From contig JAHBMJ010000087.1 of the NCBI GenBank assembly GCA_018398765.1, forward strand, positions 1 through 30,067: a DNA stretch of 30,067 nucleotides. Direction: 5' to 3'. Numbering within the stretch: position 1 is the first letter of the stretch; each line of letters opens with the position of its first letter. Below, piece after piece: positions 18,240 through 27,666 of this stretch. The notes below the pieces were generated by a model. The model was not told where the DNA came from, ran no database searches, and saw only the letters and a list, made by a program, of their open reading frames with translations. The DNA is from Chromera velia (Eukaryota > Sar > Chromeraceae). A program made the position numbers and the translations under genes.

Positions 18240-18687
18240 CAATCGATTAGTTACGTTTGGTTACTCACAAAACTGGCTTCAAGATTGTTAAACAATTTAG
18301 GTTATGGTCAAAAATGATAAAAAATGATGTGTCACACTCACTTTGCCCCCAAACCCCCCGTAACCGGGTAATCCGTAATTAACCTTTTTTGACCCCCCTC
18401 AAAAATGAAGTAACCTCCCTCAAGAAGCATTCAAACGTATTCTAAACATCATTTTGAATGTTTTTAAAAGTTGAAAATTTGGTCGGTTACTGAGGTTAAA
18501 ATGCTTGTAACCGGGTAATCTGTAACCTCTTTGTGTGACAAAGATAAAAAGGGGGTAACCCAAAGTAACCACGTAGCCTACACTTCAAAAACATCAGATT
18601 TTGACGTAATTTAACCAAGCAGAGCTCCAAGTTGCCGGACTGGCTCGCAAAAATCTGTTTTTGTTCACATTTTATGTCATTCTGGGC
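18240..18687. other. Spacer with GTAACC-rich motif, no gene
   Basis: The motif GTAACCGGGTAATC occurs at about 18360 and 18511, with further GTAACC/GTTACT words in the same 300 bases and the pair TGTGTCACA (18328) and TGTGTGACA (18532). Both strands are full of stops. It looks like a small degenerate mobile element or a tandem remnant, but no clear ends are visible. Confidence 0.4.
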
Positions 18688-19377
18688 TCAAAATCTACCA
18701 TAACCTTCCAGAGTGCCCCCCCCTAGCCTTCGGGGGAGGTAGAGTGGGGTGGGGTCCCTTCTCTGGATGAGAGAAGCCGAAGAGGCAGCACCATGGCCAG
18801 ACCAAACAGGCCTCCTCCAGGATTCCCATTGAGGGCTGGGCGTGCTTTGGATAGCAATGCTGGGAGGAAGAATGAGGAAGGGAATCAAATTCCTGTAGAC
18901 TCTTTCCTCGATCACTTCATGATTTTGTTTCCCTGACTGCCATTCTTCCTCTTCATTTTTCTTAGGCATTTGCTCTTCCCCTTCATTCTCTACTCCTTGC
19001 AGCTGCTGCTGCAACTTAAATTCCTGCAGTCTGAGAGACAGGGCCCTCTCCTCTCCATCGTTGTACCTCTTGAAAGAGCCTTCATGCTCTGCCCCCTCTT
19101 CTTCTCTCTGTGCCTCTCTTTGCATCCGTTCCGGGACGCGGCGGGAGGGACAGAAGAATCGGAGCGGCGCTTAGAATGAAAAGAGAGACTCAAACTGCGC
19201 CTGCCTCCCCCCTTCCCTGCCAGACTTCATGATTTTCTTCCCCTGACTGCCCTTCCTCCTCTTCATTTTCCTCAAGCATTAGGGGCGGGTGGAGGAGGGG
19301 GGCGATCGATTGAGGAGGACGCAAAGCGACGCAAAGAGAGGAGACACTTTCCCCCAAACGCTTAATTTCCTGCAAAA
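18688..19377 (-). CDS. Possible coiled-coil gene fragment with a duplicated exon
   Basis: Two open segments share sequence. The upstream one (19377-19190) begins after the strong acceptor TTTTTATTTTGCAG with EIKRLGES and ends with NEEEEGQSGEENHEV and a stop. The downstream one (from about 19125 to the stop at 18688) has SLRLQEFKLQQQLQG, then KNEEEEWQSGKQNHEV. The matching cores (NEEEE-x-QSG-x-x-NHEV) and matching DNA around CATGATTTT show an old local duplication of roughly 310 bases. The downstream piece is predicted coiled coil, then a proline/arginine-rich tail. No family is recognised. It may be two decayed copies and not one working gene. Confidence 0.3.
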
Positions 19378-19439
19378 TAAAAACCGCAGGCGAGTCATCA
19401 GATAGGACACTAAATCGACATGCATGGATCAATCAGGGG

Positions 19440-20359
19440 CCCATCTTTCGAGCTAGAACCAGTAAAAAACAATGTAGGTCCTTCCTCTCTGCAGTTGTCT
19501 GAGTGAAGAAATTCTGTCCGAAAGAAAAAGAGCGGATAGTAAGCAGAAAGCATGCATAAAAGTTTGAATGCATCGTTCTGCTCAACCAATTATAAAGCCT
19601 TCTCTCTCATGCATAGAGAGGCGGTGCCCCATGAATGCATAATCTGTCCTTCTGTCTGCATGCATGCTTATCTGTCAATTGAATGCCTTTTGTCATCTTC
19701 AACAACGTACGTTCAATATGAACAGTTTCTTACAGACTAGGTCTTTTGTTTTCACTTAATTGCAAAAAAGCTGACCGACCGAGGTCAATTAAATCAAAAG
19801 ACGTATGCAGACAGAAACCTGCCAGCATGATCGGCCAGAATCTCTAATAAGTCGGACAGCCTTTTCTTCTTCTGCCCCCCCCCCCCTCCGAGTTTTTCCA
19901 GCATCATCATGCAGTAACGGAGTCATGCAGCAGGAGGACGGTGACCGTGTGAGGGGAAGAAAGAGAAAAAAATGGAGGGAAGCGCGAAGAAATAAGCATG
20001 CATATGGACCGGGAGACAGAAGGGGGACAAGAGGGGGGCGGGAAGAGAGACAGAAAGATCAGAGTGAGCCCCTTAAAAAAAGACCACCCCTGATTCTTAC
20101 GATCCTATCCTGCTGCTTCTGACAAATCTACTTAGTCAAAGTCTTTTGCAGAGGGATGGAAATGTCCATATCTGTCTCCTGGTATGCCTTTGAATGCCTT
20201 TTTTTATACACTTTGTTCTCCAACTCTCGACATAGATGACGAGACCCTCTTTATGAGACTTTGTCCTTCATTGTTAATCATACACACGCACGAAAGAAAG
20301 CTGACTGACCAAAGTCAAAGGACAGGGAGGGTCCCGAAAGCGGAAAGTCACCTTTCAAG
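19440..20359. other. Spacer, no firm gene
   Basis: Mixed-composition sequence with weak internal similarity: AGCTGACCGACCGAGGTCAA at about 19769 resembles AGCTGACTGACCAAAGTCAA at about 20299, each preceded by a GAATGCCTTTT word. This suggests another diverged duplication. No exon is convincing. Confidence 0.45.
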
Positions 20360-20592
20360 GACCAGGAGGGGAAGATGACAAACGTCGCTTGTTGGGCCTG
20401 AGTGGAGATCTGGGGGGGGCATTTGGATTCTACAGATGCAGAGACAGACAGGCCGATCAGTAGATGGTTGTATGCATATTGATTAGTACACACACTCAGA
20501 CGGAGATGCACACAAAGCTTGTCTGAAAAATGTGCTTTCTACAAATAGACAGACGGACACACAGATTGTATGGTCCAACGGACAGACAAACG

Positions 20593-20629
<37 letters not shown>

Positions 20630-20675
20630 ACACACACACACACATATATACATATACACACATACACACACACAC

Positions 20676-20721
<46 letters not shown>

Positions 20722-20759
20722 ACACACACATATAGACACATACATACACACACACACAT

Positions 20760-20791
<32 letters not shown>

Positions 20792-20862
20792 GTACACACA
20801 CATACCTGTTGGGTCCCCTCAAATTGTTTCTTCAAATCGTTCACGGAGAGCTCTTGGCTAGG
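20359..20862 (-). CDS. Possible two-exon gene fragment, paralog A
   Basis: A short exon at about 20862-20807 reads ELSVNDLKKQFEGTQQ and ends at a good donor (CAG then GTATGT). After a CA/GA-rich intron, the second exon follows TGCATCTGTAG at about 20430. It reads NPNAPPRSPLRPNKRRLSSS, then PPGP and a TGA at about 20359. Both junctions are phase 0. A similar pair exists at 21943-22560. No family is recognised. Confidence 0.33.
20360..20600. repeat. Duplicated segment, copy A
   Basis: Matches 22160-22400 in the same orientation. Shared words include GATGCAGAGACAG, GATGGTTGTATGCAT, ACTCAGACGGAGAT, CACACAAAGCTTGTCTG and AGACAGACGGACACA. It covers the putative second exon of paralog A and adjoining intron. 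Confidence 0.75.
20595..20795. repeat. CA then GA microsatellite
   Basis: (CA)n with CATA interruptions from about 20597 to 20768, then (GA)n to about 20791. It lies in the putative intron of fragment A. Confidence 0.93.
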
Positions 20863-20889
20863 CAGCGGCAGACAGTGAAAGACATACCA

Positions 20890-21940
20890 ACATATTAGTC
20901 TTATTTTAAGGTTTGGTAGACTAAGTGACTCAAATGATATCAATGTTTTTCAATGAAGTGAAATATTATTATTTTATGATAGATTTAGGTTTTTTAGCAG
21001 GTTTCCAAACCTGGGGTAGCGAACGGGAGTTTTTTAAGTGAAATACCCCTCCATTTACGTACAGTTAAAAGACTTTTTTTATTTAAATAATATATTCAAA
21101 TGATAAAAAAGCATCATATTAGTAAGGTTTATCTCTGGTTTGGAGTTATATGTCTAGATTTATACTAGGTTTGAAGAGGTTTAAGTTTTTTGAAACTTCA
21201 GGTAGCAAACACGCCTAAATATATCTAAAAATAAACTTCTATGCATATAGAAGGTTAACAAATCACCAACAAAATGAAACAAAAAGATAACATATGGGAC
21301 TACAATTATTAAAAAATAAGTTTTATCTAATTTGAGGTCATAAAAATGAGGTTTTAAATAACTTTTCCCTTCTGAAGGAGGCTCGGAACCTACAGTTACT
21401 TAGGGTATAACACCTATTTTTTATACTGTTTTGAACGTTTTTTAGGTCTAAGACATCAAACAGGGAAGGATATGGAGCTGATTTTTGTACCAAACGGCTT
21501 GTAATAGTGGGTAGAATCGTTTTATGCAAAAAAAAGTTTTTCATTTTTGGCGGCATGCTAAAAACTTTAAGTTGTTGGGGAGGTTTGGGGGGTTTTCCCC
21601 CGAGCAAGGGGTGCAGAGGGTTATAACCCCCCGGTGGGGAGTTTGTGTGCAAGCGATTTTTTTCATTAAATTTTTTAAGGCCTAAAACGGACGTTTTTGC
21701 TTTATAAGGAAAAAACTGATTTTAAGGACATTTTGAGGTAAAAACTAGGGGTTCCATCGCCAATTTAGGATGAAAACCTCGAAAATTTGCCAAAAACGGA
21801 TGAAAAACATTTTTAAAAGTCCCATGAGGCAAGCTGTTTGCATTGTAAAAGTATCAAATAAAAATTTTTAAAGTGCTTAATGACTCTATAAACCATGTGT
21901 ATACAGATGATGAGGTTACCTGCAGGTTTAGAAAGGTTTG
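20890..21940. other. AT-rich block, no gene
   Basis: About 1 kb of strongly AT-rich sequence with poly-T runs. An internal GC-richer island lies near 21575-21640 (GTTGGGGAGGTTTGGGGGGT, then CCCCC). A 104-residue minus-strand frame exists at 21338-21652 but has no supporting features. The block separates the two duplicated segments A and B. Confidence 0.5.
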
Positions 21941-21942
21941 AA

Positions 21943-22560
21943 TTTAAATTGTCCGTCTTTGTCATAAAAACTGTTTGAAAAAGAGTGTCGGACCATAGGC
22001 TCTCGGCCAACGGAGGGTGCCTCACTGCCCTTCGCCTCCTCTCTCTTTGTTTCTGCCTCAGCAGAAAGAGCATCGGTACTTTTTTTCCCCCCTTTTCTCC
22101 CTTTAGCACCCCCGTCTCCAGCACTAGACTTCGGTGCCGTGTCAGGGGCCGCTTTTGAATGACCGGGAAGGGAGGAGGAACGTCGCTCAATTGGGGATCT
22201 AGGGGGACCATTTGTATTCTGCAGATGCAGAGACAGGCAGGCCAATACGTGGATGGTTGTATGCATTGATTGGTGCACATACTCAGACGGAGATACACAC
22301 AAAGCTTGTCTGGAAAATGTGCCTTCTATAAACAGACAGACGGACACATAGATTGTATAGTCCGATCGACAGACGGACGGATGGATGGATACACACATAC
22401 ATACACACACACATACACATATGCGGAAGGAAGGGAGGGGGAAGGAGATATAAACATATGTTGTCCCCCGATACAGTACCAGATCCCCCCTCTGAGTCCC
22501 CTTTATAACACCCGAGCAACATGAGTCCGAGCTTGGATCAGCATCAACATTTTTTGACCT
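21943..22560 (-). CDS. Possible two-exon gene fragment, paralog B
   Basis: The first exon (about 22560-22484) includes SGVIKGTQRGDL and ends at a GTACTG donor. The second follows CTGCATCTGCAG at about 22219 and reads NTNGPPRSPIERRSSSLPGH. It continues with a Lys/Glu/Ala/Ser-rich disordered region and ends SFYDKDGQFKFKPF with a TAA near 21943. Both junctions are phase 0. Against paralog A it shares GTQ at the end of the first exon and N-x-N-x-PPRSP at the start of the second. Its second exon is much longer than in A, where a stop comes early. A CTGCAG followed by GTAACC lies just past the stop and could be an alternative donor. Confidence 0.35.
22160..22400. repeat. Duplicated segment, copy B
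   Basis: Direct diverged partner of 20360-20600, followed like copy A by a CA-rich array (22390-22420). Confidence 0.75.
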
Positions 22561-22599
22561 CAGTACATGAGAAAGGAAGCTCAGATCTCATGCTACCCT

Positions 22600-24071
22600 C
22601 GCAGAGGTTCACAGGAGAGGGCAACAGGAGAGAGGGCGGACTCCTGTCTCCCTCTAACATTCCAAGCTGCAGTTAGAATTAAGAAAAAGAGAAAAGAAGG
22701 GAGGGGAAGGGAGGCAAGGTAATTAATTCATGTGGAAGTAGTTGATGCCGGAGGAAAACAGAGGGACCAAGGGAATCAGAAGAAGCTGGTAGGGAAGGTG
22801 AGAGATGAGTGGAGAACAAAGACCAAAAAAATAATTTCAAGAAGCCCTGGAGCACAAGCAGTATGCATGGCAGCAAAAAGCTAGGAGGTAGGGAGGGGAG
22901 GGAAGAATTGATAAAAAAAAAAGGAGCCAGGCAGAGAGAGAATGTCTAGCTCTTTTACGCTCGTCATGCACTCACTCACTCACTCACTCACTTACTCACT
23001 TACTGACGTCATATTAGTCTATACACTCTCCCGCACGTGGGCCGCTTCTTCTCGGTGACCTCTTAGATCTTTTCTGTCAAGGACTTCTCCTCCTTCCCGT
23101 TCTCTAACTTGCGCTTCTCGAACCAGTCATTCCCCTTTCTCACCAAACCGCTCTCGCCCTACCTCTTCCTTTCTCTGAACATCCATGCCGTCTCGTGCCT
23201 CTGCCCCTCTCTTTAAAATTCTCTCTCCCTCTTTTAGGAGGGCAGACTGCAGAAGAAAGGGCCACCCCCCGTGCCTCAGGTTTGAAGGCATATCTGCATG
23301 TATACACACATTTAAATAGAAAATTGAAGGCTGACTGGTGAGAGATCAGAAGGTTTATGCACAGAAAAGACAAACAGGCCAACAGATATACTGGTAGACG
23401 TAGGATACGTATGGAGTGACTGAGGTCCTCGCTCACTTTCTATTTTTTTCCGCCCGTCTTTTCCCATCACGTCTTTGTATGTCTCTCCATTCTAGTGTTC
23501 CCTCGTCTCTTCTTTTCTGCCCTCCCTCCTCCATTTGTCTTTGGTTGTTCCTTCTCTTTTCTTCTTCATTCTCTCTGAAAAGTCATCATGAACGGACATA
23601 CGGAAACGCATGATGGCATGAAAGTGAAAAAGTGGAGTAGCGGGAAACCGTTTCCCTTTTTTAATTGAAACACCCGTTAATTCAGAGACAAAGCAGAAAA
23701 AGGGGGGGCACCGGGGGCTGGGGGAAGGATTCCGAAGAGAAGGGTGGAAAGGAAGGAGGGAAGTCATGTCTGAAGGAAGGAAGGGAGGGCAGGCAGAGAC
23801 GAAGTACGGAAGGCAAAGTAGGATGTGGTGGCCGGGGTTATAGGAAAGGAGACGGGGAGGCAAACAGACAGGCAGGTATAAATGCTACTCAAACTTTAAA
23901 AAAGGAGCCAACGGTGCAGACAGTGATGCAAAAATGCAGATGCGCAAGAGGAAGGGCGATAAAGGCTGACCACTACAGTTCCATGGATCGCGGAGGCACT
24001 TCTCGATCCACGAGCACCACTGGATATGCTCCGTTGCAGATCGATAGAGAATTCATTCTTTCTCTATATAT
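22600..24071. other. Spacer, no gene seen
   Basis: Purine-rich and pyrimidine-rich stretches alternate, including an (ACTC)n array at about 22972-23010 and G-rich GGAAGG repeats at 23700-23790. The frames here are low complexity and none has credible splice context. Confidence 0.55.
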
Positions 24072-24310
24072 CTACTTTTTGGCGAAGTGCCTCCCATGTA
24101 TTGCGACCGACGTTCCTTTCATGGATTTCCCTTGACTTCCCATCCCCCCATCTTCCTCTAATCGCTTTCGCCGCTCATTCCGGTGGGGGCGGCTGGCGCT
24201 GGCAAACACAACCACGTCGATTGCCTCACACAGCCCGTTGTTCCGCGGAAGGATATCATGAATCACCTTTCCCTTCCTCTTCCAGGCAGCAGCTCCATAC
24301 CACTAGAAAT
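24072..24310 (-). CDS. Possible exon of unknown function
   Basis: After a GGATTTCTAG acceptor at about 24304 a frame stays open to a stop at 24072. It includes KRKGKVIHDILPRNNGLCEA, then IDVVVFASASRPHRNERR. It looks more protein-like than its surroundings, with a short beta-like stretch followed by a charged helix, but upstream exons are not found and no family is recognised. It could be a transposon relic. Confidence 0.25.
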
Positions 24311-24319
24311 CCCCTTTTC

Positions 24320-26041
24320 GCCTCGTAATACCCTCCGCTCTGTTGCTGTCACCCTGCTGAAGGTATCAAGATGCCTTCTTGTATTAATAGAAGCCGCCGA
24401 TACAGTTAAGTTCTGCTATTGTTTGAACTAAGTGTACAACAAGTCAAGCCGGTAGCTGGACAAAATCCTCCGGCCCGCAAGCCCTTGTGAATCCGATGCC
24501 CAATCAGGTTGTGTGATATACTGTGGCTGGAGATGGCTGAAGAATCAGAATAGATCAGACAATATATATCAGACATAATCTGACTAGTCAATGGTCATGG
24601 CTAATTTGAGGACGTATCTGAGTCAGCGCTATAGGTGTTAAATTTTCTTGCTTTGGGGACCGGTCCAATGGGGGATATGAAACCGTGCGGCGGGGACTGC
24701 GATGCTGCATGCGGGGGCCGCGGAGCATCCCAGCGCTCTGCAGCGCGTCGCGGGGGATTCAAAGTAGGGGAAATTATATTAATAAGTTTTCTTGTATCGA
24801 TCTGTACCGCACCGCAAAGCGGCTAGAAGTTGCGAAAAGTAACTAGAAGCATTTAAAAGCGGCTTCCTAAGCTTCTTTATAAATCCCCGCGGCAATTTCC
24901 GCCGGTAAAACTTTCACACACTTATCAAAGTATAGCAAAATCCTAGTAAAATCATTAGAAAATGCATGATGTTACTTCGACACGTTCTAATCAGAGTCCA
25001 ACAACATGTTAAGGCCTAGTTTTGACTCCAATAATAAAGAGCTAGGTTTTCAACTTTTTATTATAAAACGTCATTAAACAAACACAAAAAAAATGCTAAC
25101 ACTACCCAACACAGAAACGAAGAAGTTAGCTTCTCTGTATAAACTAGAGTATAAGTCAGATTTTCATTATGTTCAAGGGGCTAAGGGCTGTAAATTGAAA
25201 GTTAATGGACGCCGAAGGCGCTCTGCCACACATAGCTAAACAAACCAGAATAAAACGATAAGCAGCGTTTTGGCTATACTTAGTCAATCTCCCCACTCTA
25301 CCCCGCTCCAAACACTAGTCCAAACCATGCTGAACTCAGCTGCATAGAGGCATGCTAAGGCGCACAAAAGTGAACACAACAGTCGAACGTTAAATAGCCG
25401 TCTAAATAGCCGTCAAGTCTGGCATATAGAGCTTTCATTGGCACTGCGTGTTTCACCTGGGAATCACTCCTTGCTTTGGCACAGATACCGCGATACAAAT
25501 TAAACCCTAGATTGTACCTCCATGTGATGCATGGGAATAATCTAGCGCTAGATCTAGCGGGTAATGCACAAAAGAGTTTACAACTTGAAGAAAGAACGAC
25601 AATCGTAAATGAAAGACCAAACAGACCTACCTATGCAGCATGCAGCCAGTACTCGGATGAGCGGCGATGAGTGCCAGTGCGGAACTGCCACATAATTATT
25701 TGTACTGAAATATTGTACATAATAAAGTACAATGAACCCAAGTTACTATATTAGCTGGCTAGCCCATTGCAGTGAAACAAAGTACATACCTACGTGCATG
25801 CATGTGCATATGAATGCTTAATGTTAAAGTGAGGGCTGGAATCAAGACCCACAGAAGAAAAAAAGAGAATGACACGTTTTCAATTCATCGTTTGCGCTCT
25901 AGGAGCGCTCCCCTTGTAAATGAGACGAAATAGTAAAACGGGTCAGGTAGAGAGAAGAAGAGAATATAACACAATGGAAAGACACGGGACACGCTCTGGC
26001 TCTCCCAAATGGGAAGCACTCTTAATTAACTCATCATGACG
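24320..26041. other. Spacer, partly AT-rich, no gene seen
   Basis: Includes a small GC-rich patch (24690-24760, GGGGGCCGCGGAGC) inside otherwise AT-rich DNA, and many stops in all frames. No RNA gene structure was recognised by eye. Confidence 0.5.
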
Positions 26042-26149
26042 TCACTTGATTGACGCCTTCAGCCATTTTTTGCCAGTGACAAAGACATTCGCTGCACGTT
26101 TGACTGTCTCTCTTTTCTCTTCCAGTAGAAATCCTAAAAGCAGGCTCAT
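26042..26149 (-). other. Possible alternative last exon of the membrane protein gene
   Basis: A strong acceptor (TTTTTCCCCACAG) overlaps the last codons of the annotated end. After it, an open frame reads MSLLLGFLLEEKRETVKR, then AANVFVTGKKW and a stop at 26042. A phase-0 donor GTGGGT lies 46 bases upstream after SVAFG. Splicing would replace the last membrane segment with a basic helix. Confidence 0.35.
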
Positions 26150-26153
26150 CGAG

Positions 26154-27090
26154 CTAGACTGTGGGGAAAAACAGCATCTCGACAGCCCACCCCGCCGTAC
26201 CCACTCCGAAGGCCACAGACCCCCAGACCCCAATCCACCTCCACAGAGGGGTGTTGACCTCAAACTCTTTCCAGATCAGAAAAGCGTCAACGAGGAGGCC
26301 GATGCCAGACACGACCAGCAGCTTTCGCAACATCTGGACTTCTGTAATTTTGTTTGTGCTGAAGAATGTTTGGAGGTCTGGCAGGGGAGCAATGGAGAAG
26401 AAGAGCAGCCAAGTGAAAACATACAAATGACAGACGAAGTTACGGGGAATCAGATTCAGTATCGTTCGGGTATCCCACAGTACTCCGCACTGTCTTGTTC
26501 TCGCCTCTTCATCACTCAGATGTTCTGTGTCAAAGGGACGTTTAGTCGGGTCACACACCGGGAAAGGGATGGCCTCCAGAACTGCAGGATGAGTCGCGAT
26601 GAGGATGGGGAGCCACAGGAGTGACTGCCAGCCTCCGCCTACCCACACCTTCAGGTGACCACATTTTGACTTTTCGGCCAGCCAGCCTAGACAGAGAACG
26701 ATGACAGGCACAAGAAAGACTGTCCAGAAACGGAAACCCATTTTCTTTTCGTCGTGGCGTTTGTCCTCACTGAGGCTGGAGCTTGAGTTGGTGCTGGGTA
26801 GGGTGCCTGGTGGGTTCGATGCTGGCGGCTGTGGGTTAGGGCCTGTCTGCGGCTGTCCCTGTATGGCTGGCTGCACTCTCGTAGAGTTTTGTGGGGGGTT
26901 TGTGGTTTGAGGAAAGAGGGCGAAGGAGAGGCCCTCGAGGATCCGGGCAACCGCCCAGACAGCAAAGGGAGAGCCGACCATGAGGAGAAGGAAAAGGCCC
27001 TCGTTGTTCTTTGTGCCGTCTTTGATTTCTCTCCAGAGATCCCCTATCTGCACAAACAAACAAAAGGCAGTCAGATCAGTGCTGTTGTAT

Positions 27091-27141
<51 letters not shown>

Positions 27142-27567
27142 AAGAGAAAGAGAGAGAAAAAGAGAAAGAGAGAGAGAAAGAGACCGACTTGACGGTTGAG
27201 AATTACAAGGTCTTTTCATCTGGATCAGAGGCGAACACTCTGGGCAACGGATTGAGTAATCACCCGGTCGACTGGCTGACTGACCAACCTTCGCATCAAA
27301 GAAGAAGATGACTACGAAGAAGCAGAAGAGGGCGATTTTCATCACGGCGTGAAGCTGGTCGACCTGGATGTAAACTCGGGGATCCGCAAACACCCGCGTG
27401 CAGACGAGCCAGAAGATAACCTGCACGCTCACACATACTCACAGACACCAATAGAGATTCGCTGTCTTCTGCATTTGAGTGAGGGTGCATCTTCATGGGT
27501 GGTCTCTCTCTCTCTCTCTTTTTTTTTCTCCCTCTCTCTCTCTCTCTCTTTCCCCCCCCNNNNNNNN

Positions 27568-27610
<43 letters not shown>

Positions 27611-27628
27611 CTCTCTCTCTTTGTGCGT

Positions 27629-27666
<38 letters not shown>

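Noticed and set aside
21338-21652. 104-residue minus-strand frame in the AT-rich block
   Set aside because: No homology recognised, no splice context, and the block otherwise has noncoding character.
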